Counted from the first letter of the stretch, positions 1-12,110 are shown. The stretch is 64,000 nucleotides of DNA from Thalassia testudinum (GCA_037157565.1 JAZHRO010000063.1:151144501-151208500); one strand, 5' to 3'. Notes: generated from the sequence alone by a model not told the origin. Program-made: numbers and translations.

Positions 1-2
1 AG

Positions 3-3000
3 GCCCTGACCAAGGGAAAGAAGACCACCAAACCCGTGGCCCTTGAGGAGGACCTGGTCAAGCTCTTTGAGCAGGTCCACATAAACATCCCCTTGATGGA
101 TGCAATCCGCCACGTACCAGCTTACGCACGATTTCTAAAGAATATATGTACACCCCAGCGTAAGCCGCGAACCAAGGGAGGGAGCCCAATTGTTCTGTCA
201 GAGCAAGCCAGCTCTGTAATCCTTAGTAGACTCCCACCCAAGGCAAAAGATCCTGGAACTCCCCTGATCTCCTGTAAGATAGGTGGTACCCAATTTGATA
301 GAGCATTGTTAGACTTGGGTGCATCTATAAATCTGATGCCCACATCCTTACTTGACCATCTAGAAGAATCTGAGCTGAAACCAACCGAGGTGACATTACA
401 ATTAGCAGATCGATCTATAAAGTCACCAAAAGGGATTCTCGAGGATGTTATCGTGAGAGTGCGGGATTTCTATTTTCCAGTGGACTTTATAGTCTTAGAC
501 ATGGATGCACCTGAGAACCCTAGGGATACACCAATCATTCTAGGGAGACCTTTCTTGGCTACTGCTAGAGCCAACATCAGCTGTGAGGAGGGCCAAATAG
601 AGCTTAAGTTTGGAGATCAAACACTGAAAATTGATATATTTAAGGCCCAACAAGGAATTAATTGCGGCGTCATCGAGCAAATTTGTGACATCAAGACTTT
701 GGTTGATGAATCACACCTCCAGAATGACTTGAGTATGCCTCATCAACCGCAGAAGGATCTTGACCCGCAAACAGAGGAGTCAAATCCAGATGTGAACAAC
801 CCAGTAACTCCCACCATTGAACCTCACATCTATACTGAACCACCCGCTGCTGCTGAAAACCCCATCCTCGAACTGAAACCCCTTCCTGCTCACTTAAAAT
901 ACATCTTTTTGGGTGCTAATCAGACCCTTCCTGTGATCATCAATTCCAACCTCAGTCCTGAACAGGAATCCCGTCTGATTGTTGTCCTCCAGCAACATCG
1001 CAGAGCCATCGGATGGACTCTCGATGATTTGACTGGAATAAGTCCCTCTTATTGTACTCATCATATCTATTCAGAAGAGGGCACACGACCTTCTCGTGAA
1101 ATGCAGAGACGCTTAAACCCCAATCTGCAGGAGGTCGTGAAAAAGGAGATCATCAAGTGGTTAGATGCCGGAATCATCTACCCGATCTCCGATAGTCGTT
1201 GGGTGAGCCCAATTCAGGTCGTGCCCAAGAAGGCAGGACTCACCACTATAACGACTGAGATCGGAGAAATCATTCCTACCCGATTAGCCAACTCGTGGAG
1301 AGTCTGTATAGATTACCGTCGACTCAATTCCTCCACGAAGAAGGATCATTTCCCACTACCCTTCATTGATCAAATTCTCGAAAAACTAGCGGGAAATAGG
1401 TTCTTCTGCTTTCTTGACGGGTACTCCGGTTATAACCAGGTGGCAATCCATCCTGAGGACCAAGAAAAGACCACGTTCACCTGCCCCTTCGGAACATACG
1501 CTTTCCGAAGGATGCCTTTCGGTCTTTGCAATGCACCCGCTACTTTTCAGCGATGCATGCTTGCCATATTCTCAGATATGGTAGGTGATTATCTGGAAGT
1601 CTTCATGGATGACTTTTCAGTTTTCGGGGCATCATTCGACGATTGCCTCCAACACTTGGTCCAGATACTCAGGCGGTGCATCGACGTGAATTTGGTTCTT
1701 TCCTGGGAAAAGAGCCATTTCATGGTGCCTGAGGGAATTGTCCTGGGACACTCAATTTCGGAGAAAGGTATCCAAGTGGATCGAGCTAAGGTTAATCTGA
1801 TTTCTCACCTTCCTATGCCTAGCTCGATCAGGGACATCCGATCCTTTTTAGGGCATGTCGGTTTTTATCGACGATTTATCCCTGATTTTTCAAAAATCGC
1901 ACGCCCCCTGACCACTCTTCTCTCCAAGGATGTTCCCTTCGAAATCTCCAAGGAATGCACTCAAGCATTTGAAATCCTGCGTGACCGAGTCACCCAGGCC
2001 CCGATCCTACAGTCCCCTGATTGGTCTCAACCCTTTGAGATCATGTGTGATGCATCCGACTTCGCTGTAGGAGCAGTTTTGGGGCAGAAAAATGACAAGA
2101 AACCTGTGGTCATTTACTACGCTAGCAAAACACTCGATGAGGCTCAGCGTAACTATACGGTTACTGAGAAAGAGCTGCTAGCTGTAGTATTTGCCCTAGA
2201 GAAGTTCAGATCATACCTTCTGGGTTCCCATGTCATCATATACTCGGATCACACAGCTGTGAGGCATCTCCTTGCAAAGAAGGACGCGAAACCTAGATTA
2301 ATCCGATGGATCTTGCTGTTGCAAGAATTTGACCTTGAGATTCGCGACAAAGCGGGAAAACAAAACGTGGTAGCTGATCACTTGTCCCGTCTTCCTTCTG
2401 AAATAATTGACCCTTCCGGACCCATCACTGAGCATTTTCCCGATGAGCACCTGCTGACTATTGGTACTAGCCTTCCATGGTTTGCTAATATTGTAAATTA
2501 CTTGGCATCTCATCAGACCCCGTCCGATTGGCCGAAGGCCAAGAAAGACAAATTACGCTCCGATGCCAAGTATTACATTTGGGAAGACCCGTACCTCTTC
2601 CGCATAGGTGCCGATCAGATCATCCGGAGATGTGTCCCGGAAGAGGAAGTCAACAATATCCTCTCTTTCTGCCATGACCAGGCATGCGGTGGCCATTTTG
2701 CCGGGCATAAAACCGCATCAAAAGTCCTCCAGTGCGGCTTTTACTGGCCCACACTGTTCAAAGACGCATACAGTCATTGCAAGGCATGCAGTCGTTGCCA
2801 GACTTTGGGCAACATGAGCCATCGCGACATGATGCCTATGCAACCGATTCTAGTATGCGAAATCTTTGATGTTTGGGGAATTGATTTTATAGGCCCCTTT
2901 CCTGTTTCGGATGGTTTCGAATACATTCTGTTGGCTGTGGACTACGTGTCCAAATGGATCGAAGCCATACCGACCCGAACCTGTGATCACAAAATCGTTC

Positions 3001-3767
3001 TCAAATTCATTCATCAACACATTTTCTCAAGGTTCGGGATTCCTCGTGCAATAATCTCTGATGGGGGGACCCATTTCACAAATGCTCAGTTTAGGTCACT
3101 GATGACCAAATACGGGGTGTCTCACCGAATCTCTACTCCTTACCACCCCCAAACTAATGGTCTAGCTGAGCTGTCTAATCGGGAGATCAAGAAAATCCTG
3201 CAAGTCACTGTTCGACCTGACAGGAAGGACTGGTCGTCCCGACTTCCGGAAGCATTGTGGGCCTATAGGACCGCCCACAAGACCCAATTAGGCATGTCTC
3301 CCTTTAGACTGGTGTACGGAAAGGCATGCCACCTTCCCGTCGAACTGGAGCATAAAGCCTATTGGGCAGTACGGAACTGTAATCTAGATCTTTCCAAGGC
3401 TGGGACCCACAGAAAACTCCAAATCAGCGAGATCGATGAATTACGCATAGACGCGTACGAGAACTCGCAAATCTACAAGGAGCGAGTTAAAGCCTTCCAC
3501 GACAAACACATCTCTAGAAAGATCTTTCATCCTGGTCAAAAGGTCCTACTCTTTGATGCCCGACTCAAACTCTTCTCAGGAAAACTGAGATCTAAGTGGG
3601 TCGGACCATATTTGGTCCGACAGGTTTTTGGAAATGGAGCAATCGAAATCAGTCCACTCAGCCACGATTCTGAACCTTTCATCGTGAATGGTCAGAGACT
3701 CAAGCCGTTCATTGATGTAACTTCTACTAATTTGGCTGAGGCATCTTATACCCTCCTTTCCCCTTGA
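3..3767 (+). CDS. pol: Athila-type Ty3/gypsy pol polyprotein (element B1), 5' end outside window
   Basis: This is one open frame with no internal stop; it is already open at the window edge, so the real start lies upstream. Counting residues from the GTG at 36, the order is aspartic protease ([12 protein letters not shown], about 91-102), reverse transcriptase (catalytic FMDDF about 522), RNase H (CDASD about 671), integrase zinc finger (CH...H...C..C, about 879-922) and the DDE core (GIDFIGPFP about 948; IISDGGTHF about 1005; HPQTNGLAE about 1037). The RT wording ([34 protein letters not shown]) matches the Athila lineage. The order PR-RT-RH-IN is that of Ty3/gypsy. It would make cDNA in cytoplasmic particles and integrate it in the nucleus. 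With no stop or frameshift visible, it is a plausible source of enzymes for the pol-less relatives nearby. Lineage is from family knowledge; activity is inference. Confidence 0.95.
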   Translation, partial: ALTKGKKTTKPVALEEDLVKLFEQVHINIPLMDAIRHVPAYARFLKNICTPQRKPRTKGGSPIVLSEQASSVILSRLPPKAKDPGTPLISCKIGGTQFDRALLDLGASINLMPTSLLDHLEESELKPTEVTLQLADRSIKSPKGILEDVIVRVRDFYFPVDFIVLDMDAPENPRDTPIILGRPFLATARANISCEEGQIELKFGDQTLKIDIFKAQQGINCGVIEQICDIKTLVDESHLQNDLSMPHQPQKDLDPQTEESNPDVNNPVTPTIEPHIYTEPPAAAENPILELKPLPAHLKYIFLGANQTLPVIINSNLSPEQESRLIVVLQQHRRAIGWTLDDLTGISPSYCTHHIYSEEGTRPSREMQRRLNPNLQEVVKKEIIKWLDAGIIYPISDSRWVSPIQVVPKKAGLTTITTEIGEIIPTRLANSWRVCIDYRRLNSSTKKDHFPLPFIDQILEKLAGNRFFCFLDGYSGYNQVAIHPEDQEKTTFTCPFGTYAFRRMPFGLCNAPATFQRCMLAIFSDMVGDYLEVFMDDFSVFGASFDDCLQHLVQILRRCIDVNLVLSWEKSHFMVPEGIVLGHSISEKGIQVDRAKVNLISHLPMPSSIRDIRSFLGHVGFYRRFIPDFSKIARPLTTLLSKDVPFEISKECTQAFEILRDRVTQAPILQSPDWSQPFEIMCDASDFAVGAVLGQKNDKKPVVIYYASKTLDEAQRNYTVTEKELLAVVFALEKFRSYLLGSHVIIYSDHTAVRHLLAKKDAKPRLIRWILLLQEFDLEIRDKAGKQNVVADHLSRLPSEIIDPSGPITEHFPDEHLLTIGTSLPWFANIVNYLASHQTPSDWPKAKKDKLRSDAKYYIWEDPYLFRIGADQIIRRCVPEEEVNNILSFCHDQACGGHFAGHKTASKVLQCGFYWPTLFKDAYSHCKACSRCQTLGNMSHRDMMPMQPILVCEIFDVWGIDFIGPFPVSDGFEYILLAVDYVSKWIEAIPTRTCDHKIVLKFIHQHIFSRFGIPRAIISDGGTHFTNAQFRSLMTKYGVSHRISTPYHPQTNGLAELSNREIKKILQVTVRPDRKDWSSRLPEALWAYRTAHKTQLGMSPFRLVYGKACHLPVELEHKAYWAVRNCNLDLSKAGTHRKLQISEIDELRIDAYENSQIYKERVKAFHDKHISRKIFHPGQKVLLFDARLKLFSGKLRSKWVGPYLVRQVFGNGAIEISPLSHDSEPFIVNGQRLKPFIDVTSTNLAEASYTLLSP

Positions 3768-5252
3768 GCTTATTGCGCCCAGCCGATGGCGTAAAACTCA
3801 GCGCTTAACGGGAGGCAGCCCGTCATTCTCTTTGAAAACCTAAAACTTGTTCTGACAGCTTTTTTTTGCACTTGAAGTTCACACTTTAGGGCAGCCAACT
3901 CCACCTCAGGTGCTTGCATCTGAGACTCATCAAAACAGCTATCCTAATGTATGAACTTAGTTGAATAAAAACCCCTAGGTTACAATGAGGACATTGCAAA
4001 TCTTAGGCATGGGGGGGTAGGAAAGTACAAAAACTTGTAAGAAAAGGTTTCAAACAAAAAAAAATTCACATATGCCAAAAACACCATAAAAATTAAAAAA
4101 TTTTCGAAAAAGAATAAGAGGAAAAGAGGAGAAGGAAATTTTGTGAAGGAGAAGAAAAACAAAATGAAAAAGGAGCACAAAATTATAAGAAAAACTGATA
4201 GTCATTAGTAAGGAACTAAGGAATTAACTTAAGTTCTAGACCTCATTCAAGAAAAGTGCACAATGAGATTAGTAAAGAATGCAAACCTTAGGCATTCTTG
4301 AATAGACTCTTAGTACCCATTAAGATCTAGACACTCCTCAAGAGGTTGAGGAAAATGAAAAGCTGAAGTATTAGGTCTAAGGCTTAGGGAGTATTCGGCC
4401 TCGTTAACTAATTTTTGGTTTACGGGACTCAGTAACCTAAGCACCCTAACCTCACACACAGCCTGGTTCAGTAAGCGTAAAAATCAGAATCACGCAGAAG
4501 CGTCGCAAAAATCTGAAAAGATCACCTAGAATAGGAGCGGCCGATCAACACAAGATTGATTTGGACGAGTTCCCAGCGCGGAGAGGCGGGAAATCCCCTC
4601 GAAGATGCGTAACAAAATATCATCTCCTCGGTGCTTGTCTCTTAGGATATTTACATATCCTACTGGGGGCATGTAAGCACTTTGCTGGTTCAGATTCCAT
4701 GGATGGCATTATCTCGAAGTGTCAATTGCCAGGGTCTGGATTCGGCCACGGAATACCATGGATGGGATTATCTCGAAATCTCAATAGCCAGGGTTCCGGG
4801 GGTTGCCATGGGCGGTGCTATCTCGAAGCATCGATCGCCAGGAACCCTTGAGGATTGATGATGGGAGCAAAGAATCTGATACAGACCGTGTTGAAAAGCC
4901 AATCCTAGGCTAGAACTAAAAAGAAAAAGAGAGAGAAAACTCTCCAAACAGAAAAACTTTCTATCTCTCTCTTACAAAACGCACTGCGAACTGAGCCAGG
5001 GCTAAAATCATTTCAAGCACGGGTGCTTTAACCACGAAGTCCAATAAACCTTAGGTTAGTTCTTGTGGGCCTTAAAAACCTTTGCTAAAAGACTGAGGCT
5101 AAGGCTAGACAGATTTGGATCTTGATTAGTACTAGAGTACCTTTTAGGCCCATGGTCAGCATTCTAACCTAATCTATGCTCAAATAAAAAAAGGCACTTA
5201 TCTAAAACTATTAAAAACTTCATGGTCTAGAACAAGGGTTGAAACCTTAAGT
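3768..5252 (+). other. 3' untranslated internal region of Athila element B1
   Basis: This stretch between the pol stop and the LTR has no convincing ORF. It holds GGGAGGCAGCCC (3810-3821), the palindrome CAATGAGGACATTG (3983-3996) followed by TTAGGCATGGGGG, an A-rich stretch, the inverted repeat GGATATTTACATATCC (4645-4660) and three imperfect repeats (4697-4850). The same blocks, in the same order, recur in element D (18595-18840 and 26800-27987), and several recur in families A and C, so they look like functional element signals rather than random spacer. Confidence 0.85.
4697..4850 (+). repeat. Three imperfect direct repeats of about 55-65 bp with core TATCTCGAA
   Basis: Each unit starts near CCATGG and carries GG-TATCTCGAA followed by a CAATTGCCAGG-like tail; units begin at about 4697, 4756 and 4806. 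The same three-unit block occurs in D (about 27397-27545) and, on the minus strand, in A1 (about 21108-21275) and A2 (about 37400-37560). Function unknown. Confidence 0.8.
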
Positions 5253-5290
5253 TTTTGCTAAGGGACTAGCAAAAGCTAGGCATGGGGGTA
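5253..5290 (+). promoter_or_regulatory. Stem-loop plus polypurine tract of B1
   Basis: TTTTGCTA (5253-5260) pairs with the end of CTAGCAAAA (5266-5274). It is followed at once by AGGCATGGGGGTA, which abuts the LTR start TGATGAG at 5291. The purine run next to an LTR is the expected plus-strand primer; the stem-loop is an extra element conserved in the A, C and D elements of this window. Confidence 0.75.
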
Positions 5291-6215
5291 TGATGAGAAC
5301 CTCATCATGAGCCATAACTAGCTCATTTTGACCAAATACAAAGGATAAAAGCTCCTACATATCTCAAGGAAAGGCTTAACTCAGAGAATCCTGAGTTTGA
5401 GAAGAAAACAAGTCATAAGGGGTAAAAATGCAATTTTACCAGTATAATCTGCATACAGGGTAATTCAGGGCCCAAACATAGGTCAAAGCAGCTTAATAAG
5501 AATAAGAGTGGGATGAAATGATCTAGCAAGGGCTACAGCAATTCCAAGAAACTAAATGATAATCTGTAACCCTAAAACAACCCACTTCAATTCACAAGGT
5601 TCGAGGCAAAGTAAAAATAGAATAAACCCTCTAAAATTCATAGAAAAATAATCTCCAGGGTTTAGAACCTTCAATTTGGCCTTCACAACCCTTTTTGACC
5701 TACATTGAGAACCATGCCCAATTAATAACTTAATTTAGGTTTTTGCGCAAATTGACCGGTCAAACAAGGTTTAATATGGAAATGAAATTCACCATCAGAT
5801 TCCTTAGGTCTTAATTAGTCATGTATAAAAACTTGAGCCTAAGAAGAAACCTCCTTGACCGACTTTACACTTTGGTCCTCATATATTTACTCTTTGGCCC
5901 TCAACTTTTGAACCCTCGCATTTTGGCCCCTAACTCACCTTCGTTCTTTGCAATCAGGTCCCTCCTGCAAAACCTGCCAGCACCATGCTCCGGCGACCTT
6001 GCGCGGAGCATGGCGCCGCGCAGGGTGAGGTGGGGGACCTGGCAAGTAAACCGGGGGTGCCCTGCGTCGTCAGCCGTCGCAGGGACACCCCCCTGGTCGT
6101 TGTAACCCACCATACCGGCCGTGCGAACGCACGGACGGTATGGGTTCTTGTTTCCGACCATCCTCCGGCGAGGGAGACACGTCGTCTCCCTCCGCCTTCC
6201 TCCCTGTTCGATCCC

Positions 6216-6223
6216 TATAAATA
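6216..6223 (+). promoter_or_regulatory. TATA box of B1 LTR
   Basis: TATAAATA lies in a C-rich context, about 925 bases into the LTR. The paralogous LTR has TATAAATT at 28923-28930. This is the likely transcription start region of the element. Confidence 0.6.
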
Positions 6224-7541
6224 CCCCCCGTTGCTCCACCGACCGGGGCAGCCTGGATCTGACGGAGAAAATCCCCAACTTTCTTCTCTTCTTCCTCCGG
6301 CAGACGCTCACCAGCTCCGGCGGTTTCCTCCCCCTCCACCTCTTCGCTCTGCCGCAATACCAGCAGCAGAGACTTCCTCCCCTGCTCTTCCCGCGCCACG
6401 CCGCACCCAGCTGGCGCCTCTCCGGCTCTCTGCTCGCCGCCGCCCCTTTTCCTGAGCATCGTCTTCTCCGGCGACAGTCGATACGACTGTCGCCCTGTTC
6501 CTCCCCCTTCGTCCCTGCAAGTAAGCTAGAGCTACTCCCCTTCTTCTCCTCTTTCTTTCCCCGCTTTCAATTTATTCACTTAAGCCCTCGACCGACCCTG
6601 ACCACCTTCACCCTCTTCGTCTCCGGCCACCCTCCGGCGAGCCGCTCCCATCACCTCAGCGACCCACACGGCTCGCCGACCACCGCAGGACCTCCGCCTC
6701 CTCACCCTGATCAACCTCCACCCTGCCACTTCCCCCACATCACCCCCTGCAACCCCACCGAACAGACCCATCCTCCGGCCCACAGTCCGACCTAGGGCAG
6801 CCCTCGCACGCCGCCCCGCGCCTCGTCAACACCCACACGAGCTTCGCCGCACCCTGGCGAAGCTTTTGGCACTCTCTGATTAGGCCGAGAGGCCGTTTTC
6901 GTGTGAACAGGCCACCCGACCTCCGCCGCCATTGCCGCGCAGGAGGAACTGCTTCCGCCTACAGCTACAGGCGTGCCACACTCAGCGCCAAGCCCAGATT
7001 CCACTCCCAGGCCTTGCGAGGAGTTTTGGCAAAACATCAGGTTCGCAGCTAAGGAAGAAAGCTTCGCGTGACGCCGCCATCTCCTGCTGATTTCCCCGCT
7101 GCGGGCGCGCAATTGAGGTGGGACATTTAGTCCCACCTCGGAAACGCCTGAAGAGTCGCAGCGATATAAGATGCAAAAGTGCTGAAGGCTTACTGCCTCA
7201 GCACACGGGGTGAGGTCCCCTTCACCCGCTCGGTTACCCGGTCTCGTCCGCGCTCACGCCCCGCGGACCTGACCCGAACCGACCCAATCCGACTTAAGAC
7301 TGACCTGCACTCCTCGCCCACCACGCACGCCGGTGGGCCTGGACCCGGGCCTGACCCGAACCCGGTTACCCGGCAGCTCTGGGAGAGCTTTCCCAAGAGT
7401 GGTTTCAGAGAGAGAGAGAGACGCGGGGGGTTGGGTAGAGTAGGTTTTGCCTCTGACGAAAAGCTCTGAAGTGTGCAGGCACAGGCGAAGAAGAAGACCC
7501 ACGGAAGAAGAAGGAAGCTGACTGTAGCAACAGGTAGTTAA

Positions 7542-7567
7542 GTCGTCTGATTTGGAAATCAGACGAC
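7542..7567 (+). repeat. Perfect hairpin, 12-bp stem and 2-nt loop, in B1 LTR
   Basis: GTCGTCTGATTT is followed by GG and then the exact reverse complement. The stem contains CGTCTGA, the half-site of the GACGTC palindromes seen in other LTRs here. The paralogous LTR has a related pair around 30538-30568 (AAGACGTCTGATC ... GATCAGACATCC). Confidence 0.8.
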
Positions 7568-8068
7568 GGCCTGAAGGGAAAAGAAGGAAGGAGGGGTGAC
7601 GTCCCTGGCTGAAAAAGAAAAGAAGAAGCTGACACTTAGCCGCAGGGAGGAGAAACAAGAAGAAACTCTAAAGAAGAGGCTGAGCAAGGCAAAAGAAGAG
7701 GAAAGGCTGCAGAGAAGAGAGGCCAAGACAGAAACCAAGGAAGAAGAAGAAGGAGATCTGAAGAAAGAAAGAGGAGCATCACCTCTGCAGAACAAAGAAG
7801 AAGAAGAAGGAGATCTGAAGAAAGAAAGAAAGAAGAACATCACGAGGAGAAAACAAAGAGAACAACAAATTCTTTCCCTCTCTCTTTCTTTATTTTGTAA
7901 AAGAAACATGTATATCTCTAGAATACAACTTGCTCCCTGAGTTCGACCTCGGGAACTCTTTTATTTTCCGAGTAAAAAATTTATATATTTGAAATGTTGG
8001 TAATAACCGGCTATACTACAACGTTATAACAAACTAAAACCCGGTTATCCCGAAGCCAAGCGATTTCA

Positions 8069-8313
8069 ATATACAAATCCTCAACTTTTATGTTAACTTA
8101 AACAATGTACCTAATTGGTTAACTAATTAAATGAATGCCATTCTAAGTTAATTCTAAATGCATTTAAAATATGATTGCAATGCATGAATTATGTAATTAA
8201 ATTAGAAATATGAATTAATCATTTACATCCTAATTTATGCTAAATAAATGTTAGAATTAACCCAATATCTAGGCACTTAAATACTTAAATAGCCCGCAAC
8301 TATGGGCTAATCA
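8069..8313 (-). mobile_element. Fragment of an A-family LTR (minus strand), element A0
   Basis: The sequence matches the right-hand 245 bases of the A LTRs (for example 36760-36994) and ends in the family terminus GGGCTAATCA. The rest of this LTR is not in the window because B1 was inserted into it. It ends in the short inverted repeat TAGCCC...GGGCTA, seen at every A LTR terminus. Confidence 0.85.
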
Positions 8314-9593
8314 GGGGGGATGAATAATGTAGTAGATAAAAATTTGCAGGAATAACAAACCACAAAAACATATAAGATATATAGTGGTTCCCCTCACTGG
8401 GGTATTCCACTACCTAAGTCTCCCAACTTAGGATTTTTAACCCGATTCCCTCAACCTGGAGGGAATCAAATTACTAATGACCTGAGGTAATTAACAGGTT
8501 ACCTCAACCCAATTACAAGATATCAAAAAGAAATAAAGATACAGGTGTAAGCAAGATGCAAATAAAAGCTTACAACAAATTCCTAAGTCTCCAACAAGTA
8601 TATTGTTTAATAAGAGTATATAAATTAATCTAACGAGAATACTAAGGTGTAGACGAACGATTAAACAATAAAGAACACGATCGCCTTTGATGACTTGTTG
8701 CAAATCGAGAGAGGCCTTAAGAAGAATGCAACAAATCAAGCTCCTTTGTAGCTAGAAAAATTGAGAATTGGAGGTGTAGGCAAGGATAGTATTTTTGGCT
8801 TCTTAGTTGTGTGCAAAAGACATTCAAAGAGTGCTTATATAAGCCACTAAACACCTCTCCTACGAATACTAGTCGTTAGGGGCAATTTAGGAAGATTAGA
8901 GATAGGTTTAATTGCAAAATAACCATTCAGACTGGTCACAATGGTTAGTTGGTACCGGTACTAAACTTTGATACCGGTACTAACTGCCTACAGTCAGCCC
9001 AACTAAGTCACTAGGTACCAGTACTAATGATAAGTACTGGTACTTGTGACTCACAGATTTGGGTCTTGTGACCTACATGTATCGGTACTCATGATGAGTA
9101 CCAGTACTTGTAAGGTTCAGGAACTACATCAGTCTACAAGCTGTGAGCACCTTGTACTAGTACTCATGATGAGTATTGGTACTTGTTCATAGTTTGGGAC
9201 TAAAAATCTAGACCTGTGCCAAGTACCAAGAATGAATTTAAGTCAATTTTTAGAGTTATCCCATCTACTCTATACAACTTTATTTTGAAAGAATCGAATT
9301 TGAGTTTTGAAACAAATGAATGAACGATATTTTGAACCCTAATTATCTCTACTTTGATTTTAACTCCTAGGTTATGTTTTACTTGTTAGGAGACATACAA
9401 AGACTCTAAAATACAATGAATACAACAAAAATTATAATCTTCTTCCTTCATATGCTATTTTGTCCCTTCAATGCTATCTTGTTGCTTGCATCCATAGATT
9501 CTTTTGTCCTGTGATACTTCATAAACACATTAGATTTTAAAATGATTTTGTTAACACCAAAACACAGAAATGAGGCGGAACTAGGTTCCAACA
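8314..9593 (-). mobile_element. Sirevirus-like copia LTR, minus strand (solo or 5' LTR)
   Basis: Read on the minus strand it starts TGTTGGAACCTAG and then has TTTTGGTGTTAACAAAAT, the same layout as the Sirevirus LTRs at 39553 (TGTTGGTGCTAG, TTTTGATGATAACAAAA). It holds a TATA-like CTTATATAAG (8834-8843) and a palindrome-rich zone (8948-9185). No polypurine tract lies beyond 9593, so it is not a 3' LTR. The U5 end is cut at 8314 by the A0 LTR. Confidence 0.7.
8948..9185. repeat. Cluster of GTAC-centred palindromes
   Basis: GGTACCGGTACT, AAGTACTGGTACTT, GAGTACCAGTACTTG and TTGTACTAGTACTC-type units recur every 30-60 bases. The position upstream of a TATA box in a Sirevirus-like LTR matches the palindrome-rich zone known from Sirevirus LTRs. 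Confidence 0.75.
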
Positions 9594-10540
9594 ATTAACT
9601 TCCATTGTATTCTCTATGTCATCCAACATCAGTTCCTCCCCATGTGTAGTCCACTTCATGTAATGCTACCACCAACCATTACCGATCACATGCTCGAACA
9701 CTATTTTCTATCCTGGACAAATCCATTGAAACACTTCCTACATAAACAGAAGATTTTCTCGAATTGTTCTTCTTGTATGTATTGTTTCCTATCATCATGA
9801 AAGGCACAATCCAAGAATGAAATAACTCTACTCTTATATTGAGTGTAATCCAACCTCCTTAAACCGATCCACCACTTGTCTGTGATAACCTAAATTTTAT
9901 AGTAACTCATAAGTTAGAAAGAAATATAGGGATGATGTTTGTATTTTAATGAAGATTTTCACTTAATAGCTCATCATTGAAGATTTGATTATAATGTTAC
10001 TTGTTACATGTAAGTAGTGCCTGGAGAAAGTTAGGTAACATCTCCCCGCACTTCTCCAGTATACCCCCCGAAACTAACCTTAACTATATTCCTAATAACA
10101 CCCAATTAAGGATGCTTTAAGAACATAACTAAAATTAGTCGGTATTCTAGACAAGTGCAAGAAGATTATAACAAAATTTCACCAAACACTAGTTACATGT
10201 AACAAATAATACCTAAGTTATAATCAAATCTTCAAGAACCCCCTTAGTTCGAAATTTCTTCGAACAAAGGACGATCAAGACTTATGGTATGTTATAAAGA
10301 CAATGCGATATACATGTATGTGAGGTATACATACACTAACACGTTGTTCGTATAACATAATCATAAATCTTGAACGGGCGAGTATTTTGACACATTTATA
10401 TCCCTCCCACAACCTATACCCTAAGGATGAGAGCTCCTATTGTTTGTCATTAAGTGCATCTAAATTTGTGTAAGTGTGTGTATTACTAAAAGTTGAAAAT
10501 CAAACATTTAAGTTTTGAATTAAATTTTTGTAAATAAACT
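9594..10540. other. Non-coding AT-rich sequence, origin unclear
   Basis: No ORF, LTR terminus or tandem repeat is recognisable here apart from the inverted repeat at 9979-10233. It may be old flanking DNA into which the surrounding elements inserted. Confidence 0.5.
9979..10233. repeat. Inverted repeat of about 50 bp arms, MITE-like
   Basis: GAAGATTTGATTATAA (9979-9994) is matched exactly by its reverse complement at 10218-10233. The similarity continues inward through TTGTTACATGTAA and AGTGxxTGG. The 255-bp unit would fold into one hairpin. I see no clear target duplication and no transposase, so the class is open. Confidence 0.6.
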
Positions 10541-10549
10541 TCATCCACA

Positions 10550-11125
10550 AAAAACCTAAACCCTAAACATTAAACCCTACACTTAAACCTAAACGCAAAA
10601 CTCAAAACATTGAACTCTAAACTAAAAATTATAAAACCTAATCCCAAAATTGTAAACTTGAAACCCTAAAACCTACTCACAAAACCCTAAACTTAAAGCC
10701 CTAAAACCTAAACTTAAAATCCTAAACTCAAAACCCTAAAAGCCAAACCCAAAACCTTAAACCCAAAACCAAAAACCCTAAACCCAAATCCAAAACCCAA
10801 AACCCTAAAGCATAATCCCTAAACCTAAAAACCTAAACGCTAAACACTAAACCCAAAAACCTAAATCGAAAACCCTAAACCCAAAACACTAAATACAAAA
10901 CTGAAAAGCTTATACCCAAGACCCTAAACTCTAAACCCAAAACTGTAAAACTCGAGACTCTAAACTCAAAACCCTAAAACCTAGTACCCTAAACTCTAAA
11001 CCAAAAACTCATAAATCAGGAACCTTATACCTAAATCAAAGAGTCTAAACTCTAAACTTGAAATCCTAAATGCTAAAGTCAAACCTAATATCCTAGACCC
11101 TAAGCCTAGATGCTAAACCTAGCGT
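10550..11125. repeat. Degenerate interstitial telomere-like tract (CCCTAAA)
   Basis: About 570 bases are built from variants of AACCCTAAA, CCTAAACCC and CCCAAAACC with roughly 7-base spacing. CCCTAAA is the complement of the usual plant telomere repeat TTTAGGG. Units are heavily mutated, as in old interstitial tracts. Confidence 0.8.
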
Positions 11126-11520
11126 CGAAAAATTTTCAGCAAATTTTCCCCTATAATATTACACATTTTCCATTTCCTGCATATATAATAAAACAAATAA
11201 CGATATAAGTGGGCATACCCCCACATTTAATCAAATAATAAAAGTAATTAAACACGTGGTCACACCCAACATTTCACATTTCACATATAAATCAAATAAC
11301 TAGCTAATTAACAATTTTCATAAAAATTCCTAACAAGTGACTAAATACAATCAATTACATGCAAATTTAATAAATTTAATTTCCATGCAAAGTAATTTAT
11401 ATCCATTTAATTAACATGAAAATTTAATTCCATAACAATTTACATGAAAATTTATATTACAAACAATAGCAAATAAAACAGAATTGCATTACTATTAAAA
11501 CATACAATTAATTTCAATTA
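11126..11520. other. AT-rich spacer, nothing recognised
   Basis: The sequence is A/T-rich with runs of TAATTA and AAATTTA; no coding or repeat structure stands out. Confidence 0.5.
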
Positions 11521-11529
11521 AAGAAAAAT

Positions 11530-12110
11530 GCAGGGAGGGGGAGGGCAAGGAAGGGGAGGAGAACATTTAAGGCCAGTGGAGGAGAGGGCATGGAGGGTCG
11601 GTGGAGGAGGCAGTGGAGAGGGTGGGAGGGGGTAGGGGGGTCAGGTGGCGGTGGATGAGGTGCTGGCCAGTGGAGGAGGGGGTAGGGAGGGTTGGTGGAG
11701 GAGGAGGTAGTGGAGAGGGGGGAGGAGGGGCAACGGAGGGAGGGAGGAAGTGGAGGAGGGTCGGTGGAGGAGGTGGTAGGGGCAGAGGAGGGCGTACAAT
11801 GGGGGGTGGCGAGTGGCAGGTGGAGGGGAGGAGACGGCGAGGGGGTAGAGGGGGAGGGGAGGGTAGAGGGGGCGAAGGGGGAGGAGGGGGGCGATGGAGG
11901 GAAGGAAGTAGTGCAGGTGGCGACGGGGGTAGGGGAGGGGGCATAGTGGGGGGTGACGGGTAGCAGGTGGAGTGGAGGAGTGGAGGAGGTGATGAGGCGT
12001 GGTCGGTGTTGACTAGTTGCACTAGGTGGATGGCGATGGCGAGGTGCAGCGATCAGCGAAGGAGGAGTGAAGTTCAGGAGGAAGAGCAACGAGTGAGGAA
12101 GAGAAAAACT
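11530..12110 (+). repeat. G-rich low-complexity tract with GGTCGGTGGAGG units
   Basis: The plus strand is dominated by GGAGG, GGGGG and GGTGG. Units beginning GGGTCGGTGGAGGAGG or GGGTTGGTGGAGG recur several times about 70-110 bases apart. Several closely spaced G3-G6 runs could form G-quadruplexes. The minus strand is open as a Pro/Ser-rich frame, which the composition alone explains. Confidence 0.7.

Larger units (their letters stand above)
5291..8068 (+). mobile_element. 3' LTR of Athila element B1
   Basis: The LTR begins TGATGAGAACC right after the polypurine tract and resembles 27988-30806 over its whole length. It contains a TATA box (6216-6223, CTATAAATA context), a GC-rich stretch after it, a GA-rich tract (about 7390-7860) and a U5-like end (TGAGTTCGACCTCGG). 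The 3' limit is set at CGATTTCA, just before sequence recognised as an A-family LTR, and is uncertain by some tens of bases. ORFs inside are GC- or GA-rich and not kept in the second copy, so I do not call them genes. Confidence 0.8.

Noticed and set aside
6121..6795. 224-codon ORF after the TATA box of B1
   Set aside because: GC-rich and overlapping other equally open frames; the paralogous LTR (28880-29500) does not preserve it.
11514..12089. 191-codon Pro/Ser-rich minus-strand ORF
   Set aside because: It is a direct result of the G-rich low-complexity strand; no start context, domain or second copy.
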